From positions 101,246,991 through 101,310,990 of the forward strand of contig NC_080423.1 in the NCBI RefSeq assembly GCF_029873635.1: DNA of 64,000 bases. The letters are read 5' to 3'. A program made the position numbers and the translations under genes. Position 1 is the stretch's first letter. Each line of letters begins with the position of its first letter. The notes beneath the pieces were generated by a model. It made no database searches and was not told the DNA's origin. It saw only the letters and a program-made list of their open reading frames with translations. This DNA comes from Malania oleifera. Lineage: Eukaryota > Streptophyta > Magnoliopsida > Santalales > Ximeniaceae. Below, piece after piece: positions 38,101 to 45,107 of this stretch.

Positions 38101-39687
38101 ATGGTTCAGACACTTGCAAATTTGCAATGTAGGCCACATAGTGCAATAGTGAGGAAGAGCGAGTTAGCTATTGTGAGGGGTAGTAGAAGAGGTAGGGGTA
38201 GACCTAAAATAACTTGGGATGAGATAGTGAGTAAAGATTTAATAGCCCTGAATTTGTCGAAAGAATTGTCCAAGATCGCATAAAATGGCGGAAAATGATT
38301 CATGTAGCCGACCCCACCTAGTAAGATTTAAGGCCTGATTTTGTTGTTGTTGTTATTATAAACTACCTAAAAGATAAATATGATCTACAATTCTAGTGGA
38401 AAATTCAGGAAACTTGATATGACTGAATAAGGGTTAAACTACCCAAAGAATCTGTCATGTCTACAATTCCAATGGAAAAATCAGGAAAATTAATATGATT
38501 GAATAAAAAGGAAAAAAACAAGCACACGCACACACATAGAGAGCACTACGATTGTTCATCAAAATTCAACAAATTAGAATGAGGATAGGTTAAAATAACA
38601 TAGAAATCCACTACCATAACCATGAAAAATAATGAACTTTTAAACGGATCATGACAAACAAATTGCATGTTCAATTAGAAGGTTACAAGTGCAAGAAAAA
38701 AGATTATCATTACCTCCTATTAATATATCGCAAATACATAGGCTCGTCATGTGACTTTGGAATCCTGTGTCGGAGATTCATTTTCTCACGAGTGACAAAA
38801 AATACTATGGAATCTACGTACATCCTAGCTTCACTAGGCACCACTTTAGAGGGAGGCTTGTGCATAGAGTTGGAGCCACACTTTTTTCGTGCGGCCAATT
38901 GCCCCCACTAAAATTTTGAAATTTCATAGCTATATACTCTATCCTTTCCAAAAAAGAGTGCATAGATATGCTATTAAAATAGGGCCATAAAAAAATTTAA
39001 ACTAACCCTGAACTATTTCCAAATGATCATGAAACTATAAATATTGAGTTCAATTTATATAGCAAAGTTATCAGTCTAGTGCAAAGCATGCTCTTAAAGA
39101 CAGTGGATTTCAATTTTTCTTTTAGGTTGTAATGGGGAAGAAGCACACTCAAGGCCAAAACAGATAGGAAACAAGCATACTTAAAGCCTTCCATATGGTA
39201 CAACTGAGGATGAAACTTAAGATTTTATCAGTTATTCGCACTACAATCTCAGCTAATTTTATCGCCCCATACTAAGCACAATTGACTCATAGTGCCTCAA
39301 ATTGATTTAAAAATATATATATCAAATGTTCAATTGTCTGCAAGTTCAACACGGCAAAAAGAAGCATTTCTACCTGATTCACCCTCGGCAAGCTTCTCCA
39401 ACTTGGCACCAACCAAACGCCTCTCGTCAACACCACCAGCTTTTAGTTCATAGATCACCTGAATTGGAGAATAATCAGACACTGAGCAAATTGTAGACAG
39501 ATGCGTAGATCAAAAAGGAGCTAGGGACAAAGTATTGAAGGAGAAAAAAAAAAACCTGGCGGTGCTCCCAATTCCACACGGAAACGTGATCGGATGCATC
39601 GGCCGTGACGAGCCATGGATGCGTGGGGTGCAACTGAATCTTCACGATTTTATCGTTCGTCGGACGAAAAGCTCTCAGGCGCAGCAT
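9193..39687 (-). CDS. TWD40-2: TWD40-2 orthologue (TPLATE complex WD40 subunit), 5' part, 13 exons
   Basis: This is the N-terminal half of a plant WD40/transducin protein matching Arabidopsis TWD40-2 (At5g24710), a subunit of the octameric TPLATE complex that drives clathrin-mediated endocytosis at the plasma membrane. The thirteen exons join in frame (2,018 nt, about 673 residues). They are 39687-39556, 39458-39374, 36186-36147, 36038-35790, 33460-33361, 33279-33205, 32621-32523, 30438-30322, 30209-30094, 29929-29830, 19110-18752, 18345-18015 and 9407-9193. The protein opens [20 protein letters not shown], carries repeated WD40 blades ([27 protein letters not shown]) and then an alanine-rich segment near residues 545-570. 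The family is about 1,380 residues long, so the second half lies beyond the left edge. Every exon phase fits and no stop or frameshift is visible, so the gene looks functional despite transposon-filled introns. Promoter signals lie at 39688-39960. Confidence 0.93.
9769..9770. other. Left insertion point of the gypsy element
   Basis: The 5-bp target duplication CCCGT is at 9765-9769 and is repeated at 14005-14009, fixing the element limits as 9770-14004. Confidence 0.9.
9770..10290 (+). repeat. 5' LTR of gypsy element
   Basis: 521 bp, TGTCACAAGC to CGTGACA, followed after two bases by the tRNA-Met primer-binding site. It is about 95% identical by eye to 13486-14004. Confidence 0.92.
10293..10304 (+). 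other. Primer-binding site (tRNA-iMet)
   Basis: TGGTATCAGAGC is complementary to the 3' end of plant initiator tRNA-Met, the usual primer for reverse transcription in these elements. Confidence 0.9.
10399..11505 (+). pseudogene. gypsy gag, interrupted by amber stops
   Basis: The gag reading frame starts [15 protein letters not shown], with a heptad-like N-terminal coiled coil (LEAQVEE, LRGLVDE). The retrotransposon gag domain follows ([17 protein letters not shown]), then a lysine/serine-rich linker and a CCHC zinc knuckle ([13 protein letters not shown]) at about 11340-11380. One frame runs through four in-frame TAG codons at 10750, 10834, 11425 and 11502. It would form the capsid if intact, but as it stands it cannot make a full gag. 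Confidence 0.88.
11539..12198 (+). pseudogene. gypsy aspartic protease and start of RT
   Basis: The aspartic protease active site is seen as [12 protein letters not shown] (near 11583-11618), followed by [10 protein letters not shown] (near 11793). The N-terminal spacer of reverse transcriptase follows ([16 protein letters not shown]). A TAG at 12196 ends the frame in place of a conserved glutamine. The protease part itself has no visible break. Confidence 0.85.
12208..12969 (+). pseudogene. gypsy pol remnant with three in-frame deletions
   Basis: A 254-residue open frame joins pieces that are far apart in an intact pol. GASVLFQRK (RT start) runs straight into [13 protein letters not shown] (after the catalytic box), so the YxDD active site is missing. 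MTLMTGLL runs into [11 protein letters not shown], so RNase H is missing. Zinc-finger remnants ([10 protein letters not shown]) run into [14 protein letters not shown], so the first catalytic Asp of integrase is missing. The second Asp and the HRQTDGQ region of the integrase core remain. All three junctions keep the reading frame. No enzymatic activity is possible. Confidence 0.85.
13180..13440 (+). pseudogene. gypsy chromodomain remnant
   Basis: FHVSCLKPF is followed by [24 protein letters not shown], a stop (TGA at 13357), and KCLDDKE. This is the chromodomain at the integrase C-terminus, which in chromoviruses binds histone marks and directs insertion into heterochromatin. One stop replaces the conserved tryptophan codon. 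Confidence 0.82.
13486..14004 (+). repeat. 3' LTR of gypsy element
   Basis: 519 bp, preceded by the polypurine tract and followed by the target duplication CCCGT (14005-14009). Confidence 0.92.
14005..14279. other. Intron sequence with (AAG)n
   Basis: Nothing coding is seen. A pure AAG/GAA microsatellite occupies about 14147-14180. Confidence 0.6.
14290..14479 (+). mobile_element. Au-type SINE with perfect TSD
   Basis: A 190-bp tRNA-derived SINE starting AAGGGGAGCTTAGGCGC, with a B-box-like GGTTCGAGG (14344-14352). The conserved Au body follows (CTTGCAAAAATGCAAGGTAA, GACCCATTGTGGTCCG, CCCCTTCCCCGAACCC), and it ends in a T run. Au SINEs are widespread in angiosperms and end in poly(T) rather than poly(A). 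A perfect 10-bp duplication AATAATCATG flanks it (14280-14289, 14480-14489). RNA polymerase III would transcribe it; mobility depends on LINE proteins. Confidence 0.93.
14490..15202. other. A-rich intron sequence
   Basis: A-rich tracts (14735-14790, 14820-14842) and a short (CA)n lie here. A stretch at 14850-15140 might be the 3' UTR of a LINE in minus orientation, but I cannot read a LINE peptide with confidence. Confidence 0.4.
15211..16130. mobile_element. Non-autonomous hAT element with 8-bp TSD
   Basis: A 920-bp element flanked by the perfect 8-bp duplication CCCAATTA (15203-15210, 16131-16138), the hAT signature. The ends are CGGGTGTAATTGG on the left and, read inward on the opposite strand, TTAGGGGTGTACAAAAATTA on the right. 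Subterminal blocks rich in GGTTCGGTTT and AAACCGAAA repeat at both ends and can pair. The centre has no transposase. It sits in intron 12. Confidence 0.82.
16140..17842 (+). mobile_element. L1 derivative with ORF1-like part and 3' UTR but no ORF2 (copy D)
   Basis: The plus strand shows a degenerate L1 ORF1-type tail (residues such as [14 protein letters not shown] and [17 protein letters not shown], ending at 17676). It is followed directly by a T-rich 3' UTR of plant L1 type (GGATTTAGTATCCTCC, then TTTTTTATCAAA) and an ATA tail at 17817-17840. The endonuclease and reverse transcriptase are absent. It is therefore an internally deleted copy or a product of template switching. ORF1 assignment rests on weak similarity; the 3' UTR is clearer. 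Confidence 0.55.
18015..18345 (-). CDS. TWD40-2: TWD40-2 exon 12 (residues ~491-601)
   Basis: It encodes [39 protein letters not shown] and the basic hinge [18 protein letters not shown], an alanine run coded by mixed GCT/GCA/GCC codons, then [18 protein letters not shown]. The acceptor is TTGCAG and the donor GTATTT. The alanine-rich linker is conserved in the family; its GCA/GCT runs make it look like a CAG/CTG microsatellite. Confidence 0.93.
18752..19110 (-). CDS. TWD40-2: TWD40-2 exon 11 (residues ~372-491)
   Basis: The longest exon seen. It starts [19 protein letters not shown] and includes [20 protein letters not shown]. It ends [12 protein letters not shown] with two bases of a split lysine codon before GTAAGT. 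The acceptor is TTGTAG. Confidence 0.94.
19111..19737. other. Start of intron 10, nothing recognised
   Basis: AT-rich sequence between exon 11 and the RTE element, without peptides or repeats I can name. Confidence 0.5.
19738..22521 (+). mobile_element. RTE-type LINE, nearly full length, degenerate
   Basis: The 5' part has the RTE leader (AATAAAGGAGGAGGGTTGC near 19780). The endonuclease follows at about 19995-20730 ([65 protein letters not shown]). Reverse transcriptase runs at about 21330-22170 ([21 protein letters not shown] with a frameshift; the FADD box reads FPDN near 22080). The C-terminal domain is at 22175-22510. Stops and frameshifts are frequent. The 3' end is cut where an inverted RTE copy begins. 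It lies in intron 10, antisense to the host gene. Confidence 0.88.
22522..23344 (-). mobile_element. RTE LINE 3' fragment, inverted
   Basis: On the minus strand this encodes the reverse transcriptase end with intact FADD ([10 protein letters not shown] near 23340-23310) and the C-terminal domain ([54 protein letters not shown], ending ADPT). A (TTG)n tail appears as ACAACAACAACA at the left edge. It is 5' truncated. The open frame 23023-22556 (155 codons) is unbroken, so it is younger or better kept than its neighbour. Confidence 0.88.
23390..23733 (+). mobile_element. L1 LINE 3' fragment, left half (copy E)
   Basis: Residues [37 protein letters not shown] and VQHDWLA are the C-terminus of a plant L1 ORF2. 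The fragment is split by L1 copy F and resumes at 28986 with VLYLD and an L1-type 3' UTR. Confidence 0.8.
23724..23733. other. Target duplication TTGGTTAGCT of L1 copy F, left
   Basis: Ten bases repeated exactly at 28976-28985. The T run at 23735-23744 is the reverse complement of the poly(A) tail. Confidence 0.88.
23734..28975 (-). mobile_element. L1 LINE, apparently full length, with nested RTE (copy F)
   Basis: An L1 read on the minus strand. ORF1-type peptides ([34 protein letters not shown]) lie at 28650-28010. The endonuclease is at about 27260-26690 ([33 protein letters not shown]). Reverse transcriptase runs at 26350-25200 with the catalytic box [11 protein letters not shown] intact (near 25600-25565), and [17 protein letters not shown] at about 25445-25395. 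The zinc-binding region is split by an RTE fragment, and the C-terminus ([19 protein letters not shown]) leads to a poly(A) seen as T9. Perfect 10-bp target duplications flank it. Stops and frameshifts are scattered, so it is probably dead. It is in sense orientation with the host gene. Confidence 0.9.
24196..24522 (+). mobile_element. RTE LINE 3' fragment nested in L1 copy F
   Basis: It reads [40 protein letters not shown] and [11 protein letters not shown], and ends in a TTG repeat at 24500-24520. It interrupts the zinc-binding domain of L1 copy F: FLAWEA lies on one side and [10 protein letters not shown] on the other. It must be younger than copy F. Confidence 0.88.
28976..29085 (+). mobile_element. 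L1 LINE 3' fragment, right half (copy E)
   Basis: It begins with the second copy of TTGGTTAGCT, continues the ORF2 C-terminus of copy E (VLYLD then stop), and ends in a T-rich L1 3' UTR with an AATAAAAGA end. Confidence 0.7.
29086..29829. other. Intron 10, proximal part
   Basis: A-rich DNA, with an (A4-8C)n stretch at 29508-29560. No exon or transposon peptide recognised. Confidence 0.5.
29830..29929 (-). CDS. TWD40-2: TWD40-2 exon 10 (residues ~338-371)
   Basis: [19 protein letters not shown] and [13 protein letters not shown]. The acceptor is TTGGCAG and the donor GTATGT. Its 3' end borders the 10.7-kb intron. Confidence 0.93.
30094..30209 (-). CDS. TWD40-2: TWD40-2 exon 9 (residues ~300-338)
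   Basis: [20 protein letters not shown] and [13 protein letters not shown], nearly identical to Arabidopsis as I recall it. The acceptor is ACTCAG and the donor GTATGT. Confidence 0.94.
30322..30438 (-). CDS. TWD40-2: TWD40-2 exon 8 (residues ~261-299)
   Basis: [20 protein letters not shown] and [19 protein letters not shown], a WD40 blade with the WD pair in AIWDT. Exactly 39 codons; acceptor CTAAAG, donor GTGCGA. Confidence 0.94.
30640..32340 (-). mobile_element. L1 LINE, 5' truncated (copy G)
   Basis: On the minus strand: [19 protein letters not shown] (near 32145), [19 protein letters not shown] (32010-31955), FPVWVARN and a zinc-binding region with SHLFLRC. The C-terminus follows ([32 protein letters not shown] near 30935, [11 protein letters not shown] near 30800). 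The 3' UTR has TTTTCTAAGGAG and TTTTTTATCC motifs found in other plant L1s. It lies in intron 7 of the host gene in sense orientation. Confidence 0.82.
32523..32621 (-). CDS. TWD40-2: TWD40-2 exon 7 (residues ~228-260)
   Basis: [20 protein letters not shown] and [13 protein letters not shown], a canonical WD40 blade ([11 protein letters not shown]). 33 codons; acceptor TTCCCAG, donor GTACAC. Confidence 0.95.
32622..33204. other. Intron 6 with alternating purine-pyrimidine run
   Basis: 583 bp. A stretch of TGTGTGTG, TGCATGTACGTGCGTGCGTG lies at 32713-32745. Nothing else is recognised. Confidence 0.6.
33205..33279 (-). CDS. TWD40-2: TWD40-2 exon 6 (residues ~203-227)
   Basis: [20 protein letters not shown] and ASSGE. 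25 codons; acceptor TTTGCAG, donor GTATTC. Confidence 0.95.
33361..33460 (-). CDS. TWD40-2: TWD40-2 exon 5 (residues ~169-202)
   Basis: It starts with T (completing TG from exon 4 to a cysteine codon), then [20 protein letters not shown] and [13 protein letters not shown]. The acceptor is GTTGCAG and the donor GTTTGG. Its joining phase requires the GC donor at exon 4. Confidence 0.93.
33726..34268. repeat. Diverged two-copy tandem duplication, ~280-bp unit
   Basis: 33726-34006 and 34007-34268 are homologous from AGTGAACC through GCTTTAGATACATGT and CACACATGTTGAA to TTTTTAGCA and ACTTATATG. The second copy has small deletions and many substitutions. It lies in intron 4. Confidence 0.8.
34269..35789. 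other. Remainder of intron 4
   Basis: No exon. A poly(C) run lies at 35098-35110. The region 34500-34720 could contain a LINE 3' end, but no peptide supports it. Confidence 0.45.
35790..36038 (-). CDS. TWD40-2: TWD40-2 exon 4 (residues ~86-169), ends at a GC donor
   Basis: [56 protein letters not shown] and [10 protein letters not shown], then TG of a split cysteine codon. The only in-phase junction matching the family is TG followed by GCAAGT, a consensus GC-AG donor. No GT position gives the conserved Leu-Leu-Cys. Confidence 0.93.
36147..36186 (-). CDS. TWD40-2: TWD40-2 exon 3 microexon (residues ~73-86)
   Basis: A 40-nt exon encoding [12 protein letters not shown], with split codons at both ends. 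The acceptor is TGGTAG and the donor GTAATG. It is too short for ORF scans but needed for phase and for the conserved KPTEA-RGG motif. Confidence 0.88.
36292..37017. repeat. Possible inverted-repeat transposon carrying a SINE
   Basis: The left side CTAAAACCATGGTCTTGG and the right side, read on the other strand, CTTTTAAACTTGGACTTGG resemble inverted ends. Inside are repeated CCAG/AACC motifs common in plant hAT-like elements. A truncated Au SINE is embedded. No TSD established. Confidence 0.3.
36621..36697 (-). mobile_element. Au-type SINE, 3' fragment
   Basis: Reading the minus strand gives CCATTGTGGTTTGCCCCTTC, CTGGACCCCACATACGCGGG, AGCTTTGTGTACCGGGC and then a T run, the conserved 3' half of the Au SINE also found whole at 14290. 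The tRNA-like half is missing. Confidence 0.82.
37235..38352 (+). mobile_element. RTE LINE, 5' truncated
   Basis: Starts in the reverse transcriptase ([20 protein letters not shown]). It continues with [19 protein letters not shown] and [20 protein letters not shown], where the catalytic FADD is FAND. The C-terminal domain follows ([52 protein letters not shown]), with the (TTG)n tail at 38340-38354. It lies in intron 2, antisense to the host gene, with several stops. Confidence 0.88.
38353..39373. other. Distal part of intron 2
   Basis: No exon or named repeat. A pair of near-identical phrases (AAACTACC, AATCTGTCATGTCTAC, TTCCAATGGAAAA) at 38360-38510 suggests a small diverged duplication. 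Confidence 0.45.
39374..39458 (-). CDS. TWD40-2: TWD40-2 exon 2 (residues 45-73)
   Basis: [20 protein letters not shown] and EKLAEGES plus one base. The acceptor is AATTCAG and the donor GTAGAA. Confidence 0.95.
39556..39687 (-). CDS. TWD40-2: TWD40-2 exon 1 with start codon (residues 1-44)
   Basis: The ATG at 39687-39685 gives [40 protein letters not shown] and EHRQ. The start is chosen because it aligns with the family N-terminus residue for residue. The donor is GTTTTTTT after CAG. Confidence 0.96.
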
Positions 39688-39799
39688 TTCTTTTTCCCCT
39701 TTTCCGAAGAACTTGGTTGCCGGTGAACTGAAAGTCTATTTCTACAAAAAAATCATCTCATAGATGAAATCGGAGAGTATTTACGATTACAATTCATGG

Positions 39800-39845
39800 C
39801 AGTTGAGAGAGAGAGGGAGGTGGGGGAGGGAGAGAGAGTAGATCC
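39800..39845 (-). promoter_or_regulatory. Pyrimidine patch in 5' leader/promoter
   Basis: On the minus strand the stretch is CTCTCTCTCC, CTCCCCCACC, TCCCTCTCTCTCTC. Such Y patches sit near transcription starts or in 5' UTRs of plant housekeeping genes. It is about 120-150 nt upstream of the TWD40-2 ATG. Confidence 0.55.
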
Positions 39846-39934
39846 AGAAAAATGAAAAATGAATCACAGACAATGAGAAAGAGGGAGCAGGACGACGACG
39901 AATGGGACTGCGCAGCAAGAGATTAACGCCTACC

Positions 39935-39954
39935 CTTAAACGACGTCGTTTAAG
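39935..39954. promoter_or_regulatory. 20-bp perfect palindrome around GACGTC
   Basis: CTTAAACGACGTCGTTTAAG is a perfect palindrome about 250 bp upstream of the TWD40-2 start codon. Its centre GACGTC contains the ACGT core bound by plant bZIP factors. Binding is inferred. Confidence 0.55.
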
Positions 39955-39960
39955 AAATTT

Positions 39961-41204
39961 AATCTTCATTTAATTTTTCTCTTTCCTTATTATTATATTC
40001 TTTTCTTTGCAAATCAAATGAAATATTTCTGTGAAATATGATCAAATAGTTACTTTTTCCCTGCAATATACATGTTGTATGGTATTATTTTAGTTTTATT
40101 TTTTTAACTCAGAGAAAAATATTACCTAAATTATAGTGTACAATTATTAATTTTGTAATTGATTTGCTACTATTATTATCGAGCAATCCGACCGACTTAC
40201 TGAGTCATGTATCTTTAAATTTTAATGTGTCTAAATAAGACTATTAGATTTCATACATGTTCTATTATATTGTTTTCATTAGTAGACATTCAGTCAATGA
40301 GAGAAAAAAAAATAAAGTTGAAAAATTCATTTAGTTGAAGTTCCTAAGCCAAATTTAAATAATAATGAACATTTTAAGCATTATTTTTCTGTTTTAGTCA
40401 AATTTTTTCATGATCTCTCATAATTTAATATTTTAATTTCTAACTATTGATTTTTTTTTCCAAACAATTTAATTTCTAAAAGGGTGTGTTTAACTGTTTA
40501 AGAAACCTATTAATTAATTAATTTATTCCGCTCAAACATTCTACTTCAATTTGGAATTCAAATTCATGATGCCCATTGCCCATTCAATCATCCAGTGCTC
40601 ACCTTTTGGCTTTATATATATATTATCCTTTAATAATTTGTGGTCGTCTTGAATGCAAAATAAGTTAAACTTATAAGAAAATGCAACTAAGTTAAAATTG
40701 TTTTAATTTAAATTATATGAATTACATTAAATTAGTAAAATATAAATATTAATTGATTAAATTACATGTATTAATTTTTACTAAAGCAGTGCATATATTT
40801 TAATAAAACAAGAATCAAAGTAACCAAACCATAAACTATTTGAACTATATAAAAATCAACAATATAATTTATATCCTTATAATTTAATAAATATATTAGT
40901 TTATAAAGTAATTATTACTAGCAACTTATCATCAAATTACATTATGGACTAAAATTATGAATTCACCAATATTTAATGACAGTAATATTTAATCAATTAC
41001 TAAAATTCACTTCGAATAAATTCTTTTAAATCATTTATATAATAAATATGTCTCAAATATCTATACTGCCATAAAGTGGATTTTTCAAAACACTGTAAGA
41101 AATGAAATGTCACAGTATTTTTTTATATATATCAAAAAATGACCCATTTCTATTGATAATGTTTTTTTATCAAATGTATTATCCATTACATTTAAAGGAA
41201 ATCA
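39961..41204. other. AT-rich intergenic DNA
   Basis: Between the host promoter and the copia LTR. No ORF, RNA gene or transposon terminus is recognised. Confidence 0.6.
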
Positions 41205-41516
41205 TGTAGTTGTAACCATCTCGATTTTCTTAACCAGATTCATTATATTTTATCTCTTATAAATAGTTATCCGATAGTTTAGGATCTTCTTGTTACGTTA
41301 TTTGAATATTTTTTATATCCGATAACCTAGGATCTTCTTGTTATGTTATTTAAATATTTTAGAAATTTGAATTTGTAACCGCAATACTCTGTACATTCCT
41401 TATATATAGAACATCTTCATATCAATGAGATTTACTTCAGCAATTTCTATATGGTATCAAAGCACCTTCCTCTAAACGAGTTTTTTTTTCTCTCATGATC
41501 GCATCCCCCTGAGTCT

Positions 41517-42398
41517 ATGATTGTCAATAATTATGAGCTTACTAGCAGTGGTGACACTCATCTTGTTGCCATCAATGCCAGCTCCCAACTTCCCCTGAAG
41601 CTAACGCCTTCCAACTTTCCTTCATGGCGTGCCCAACTGACGCCCTTACTCATTGGCTATGATCTTCAGGGCTATCTTGACGGTACCACTATTTGTTCAT
41701 CACCGACGCTCCCCACCAACACCTCCTATGCCATATCATCTTCTTCAGATGTTCCAAATTCGGCCTTCTGGCATTGGTTCAGGCAAGATAAGTTGATCCT
41801 TCACGTCATCTTTGCATATGTCTCCGAATCAGTGATGTTACTCATTCTTGCTCCGTCCACTGCTCGTGATGCATGGTCTAAGTTGCAACGATTGTATGTC
41901 AATTGTTTACGTACTCGTGTTATGTATCTTATGGAGGAGTTGAGTCTCATTCAGCGAGAGTCCCGCTCGGTCTTGGAGTATCTCCATGTCATCAAGGTTA
42001 TTGTTGATGAACCTGAAGTGATTGACTCTCTCGTCTCAATGGATGACATCACTTTTTATGTCCTCAACGGCTTCGGTCCTAAATTATGTGATATTGCAGC
42101 AACTATTTAGGCACTTAAGACTTCCCTTACGTTTGAAGAGCTTCATCACATGTTGGCTTGTCACGAAAGCTACTTGAAACGTATTGAAGCTTCCAACTCC
42201 GCCTTGGTTGCTACTGCAAACGCCACTCAACACCGCACTATTGCTTCCAAATCTAATTGCAACCAACGCTCCAGCATAGGTTCCTCTGGTCAAATTCGCA
42301 CCAAATCTAGTCGCTATGGTCACAAAGAGAGGTCTGGTAAGCCCCATATTGTTTGCTAGCTATGTGACAAAGTAGGCCACTCGATTAAGACTTGTCGC
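41517..42398 (+). pseudogene. copia gag with zinc knuckle
   Basis: MIVNNYELTSSGDTHLVAIN is followed by NFPSWRAQLTPLLIGYDLQG and LDGTTICSS, then DAWSKLQRLY and SLIQRESRSVLEYLH, the usual copia gag (UBN2-like) sequence. A stop at 42108 and a second stop inside the CCHC knuckle (C-stop-LCDKVGHSIKTC near 42353-42390) disable it. Confidence 0.85.
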
Positions 42399-42439
42399 TC
42401 GATTTTCGGTGAGAAGTTCTAAATTGTGTCACTTATAGC

Positions 42440-43890
42440 GAGTCCAACGACAAGAAGTGGCTCGTGGATTCAGCTGCTTCCCACAAATATTACCTTTGAT
42501 CTTACCAATTTATCTCGTCACTCAGATTATGATGGCACGGATGAGGTCGTCATTGGCGATGGCTTAGGTTTGTGAGTCACACATGTTGGCACTATGACTA
42601 TTGCCTCTTCCTTGAAGCCCTTTACATTAACTAATACTCTTTGTGTTCCTAATATTCACAAGAATTTGATCTCCGTTCATAATTTCACTCGTTCAAATAA
42701 TGTTTGTCTTGAGTTTCACCCATTTCATTTTCTTATGAAGGATCGGAGCACGGTGGCGACTCTTTTTCGCGGTAAATGTCAAGATGGTGTCTATTAAATG
42801 ATGATGGCTTCTCCCCCTCTCAAGTCTTCTATTTTAACACTCATTGGTGAACGAACAACATTTGATACTTGGCATAGATGACTTGGGCATCCGTCAAATA
42901 AAATTGTTGATTTCGTTATTCGTCGATTTTCTCTTCCGGTTGTAGTGTCTTGTACCTCTCTAACATCTCTTTGCACTGCTTGTCAATGCAATAAAAGTCA
43001 CAAATTGCTTTTTTTTCTTCCACTTCTCTTATTATTACCCATCCTCTTTAATATATCTATACAGATATTTGGGGCCTATGTCTTCCACTTCAATTGATGG
43101 GGTTCGTTTTTATGCATTACTTGTTGATCATTTACCAAGTATTGTTGGTTGTTTCCAATCCGTCGAAAAAGTGATGTTCGCTCCATTTTTCTGTAAGTTC
43201 AAAGGGCTAGTTGAAAAACAATTTGGCTTTCAAATCAAGCACTTATACTCAGATAATGGGGGGAATATCCTGCTATTCGACAATATCTTTCTTATAATTC
43301 CATTAGTTGGCTAACCATCACTCCTCATACACCTCAACACAATGGTACAAGTGAGTGTTGGCATTGTCACATCATCGAAACAGGCCTAACTTTACTGAGT
43401 CAGGTGAGTCTTCCTCCATTTTATTGGTCCAATGCGTTACAGGCAGTGATTTATTTAATAAATTGTATGCCCACTTGTATTTTAAAAAATATGAGTCCAT
43501 TTTAGTGTTTATTTGGTCACCTACCCGATTACAAGAAGTTGAGAATTTTTGGTTGTCAGTGTTACCCATGGCTAAAGCCTCATACCACAAGTAAACTACA
43601 ACCAAAATTAATGCCTTGTTTCTTCCTAGGTTATTCAAGCTCACAAAGTGTCTATAAGTGTATGGATCTTGATACATCTCGCATCTACTTATCTCGACAT
43701 GTGGTATTTGATGAGTGTATTTTTTTTTCGTTTTCTTCCTTTGCCTATGTCATTGTGCCCTTTCTGTCATTTTCAGGTGTTAACACACAAGATCTTGCCA
43801 TACCAATGGTGCCTTTCAATGGACCGATACCCTCCTCTCCTACCATAGTGATGGGCAGTGCTCTTGTAGCTCCGGCTCCATTTTCCTAGC
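42440..43890 (+). pseudogene. copia protease and integrase remnants
   Basis: The protease motif (LVDSAASH), SLKPFTLTNTLCVPNIHKNL and ISVHNFTRSN precede a GAG-pre-integrase zinc region. The integrase core is read in shifting frames (GLVEKQFGFQIKHLYSDNGG near 43210-43262). The copia hallmark MRIFGCQCYPWL, SKLQPKLMPCFFLGYSSSQ and RIYLSRHVVFDE follows at 43539-43720. Frameshifts and stops are frequent. Confidence 0.82.
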
Positions 43891-45107
43891 CATTTTCTTC
43901 CCCTGCACAATCTTGGCCAGCAGAAATAACTCCACCCGCCACGCCTGCAACTCCAACTCAGCTAGGGGTGGCAAAACGGGTTAACGGGTTAGGTTCGAGT
44001 GGGTCGTAAATGGGTTTGGGTTCAGGTTGACCCGTTTATTAATGGGTGACCATTATATAAACTCGAACCCACCCATTTAATAAACGGGTTATAAACGGAT
44101 CACCTGTTTAAAAGTATAATTTATTTATTTTAAAAAAAATTCAAACATTTTTTTAAAAAATTAAACATTTATTCATGCAGATTGCACGAAGGAGTGTTTT
44201 TTTAAAAAAAAAAATATTTAAAAAATGGGTGTTTGTGAGTGTGAGGCCGAGGGAGTTAGGGAGATCTCAGATCTGAACAAACACAGATCTATGATTGTGA
44301 GCGACTGAGCATGAGCGTGAGAGGCGAGAGTTGAGAGAAAGCCTCAAAGGTGACTAAGCGTGAAGCTAAAGAAGAGCTTGAGAACCAAGAGAGAGCGTGA
44401 GAAGCTGTTGGCTTATTCAGGTTTCTTCCCATTTTGATAATGACAAACCAAGACGTCTAATTGTATTATTAAGTGTGTATACATGTATTTAGATATTAAA
44501 GCACAATACCATATGCAACATGGAAAGTCATGAAGCATACAAAACGATGGTATTTGGCTATAAACATGAAACTTGTATGAGACCAAGCTTAAAGACATGA
44601 AGAATTTTGTTATGTAATTGCAATTAGGAATTATGTAAGTACACTTTTATTTGAACTTTGTGACAAAACTTTTAGGTGACTTAGTTGGACCCTAAGTACT
44701 TTAAAATTATTGGAAAATATTTTTATACAAGTTCAAAAGTTATTTGAAAATGTTAAAATCATTTTTGGAATGTAAAATAAAGGATTTTTTAGTTCCAAGA
44801 TGTTTGGCCGCCTGAGGCAAAGTGCTCAGTTGACCAAATTTATACTGTATGAACACTAGTCTGGCTCTATGAAGTTTGGGCGACCGAACCTTAGGGTTTA
44901 GTCTACCCAATGGCTAGTGCCTTTTTAAATTTCCAAATTCAGTTGGTTCGGGTGACCGAACCTTTGAGTTCATTCAATCGAGTGGGTACTGCCTTTTTGG
45001 AAATTCCAGATTAAATTGGTTTGGTCAACCGAAGCTTGCGCAATAATTATCAGAACGCCCATAAAATCACTAAGATTCTAAATTATCAAGCCATTAAACA
45101 CGCCTAA

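Larger units (their letters stand above)
41205..43962 (+). mobile_element. Ty1/copia retrotransposon, 5' part, split by hAT
   Basis: A probable 5' LTR ends near 41450 (boundaries uncertain; it contains two 48-bp tandem units at 41271-41318 and 41319-41366). The primer-binding site TGGTATCAAAGC starts at 41452. Gag (41517-42355), a zinc knuckle, protease (WLVDSAASHK near 42450-42480), GAG-pre-integrase (42840-42985), integrase and an integrase C-terminal region follow in the copia order. The coding frame breaks off at 43962 in a proline/threonine-rich linker, and a matching copia peptide (NNIHKPK) reappears at 51777 beyond the hAT element. Reverse transcriptase is not in the window. Confidence 0.85.
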
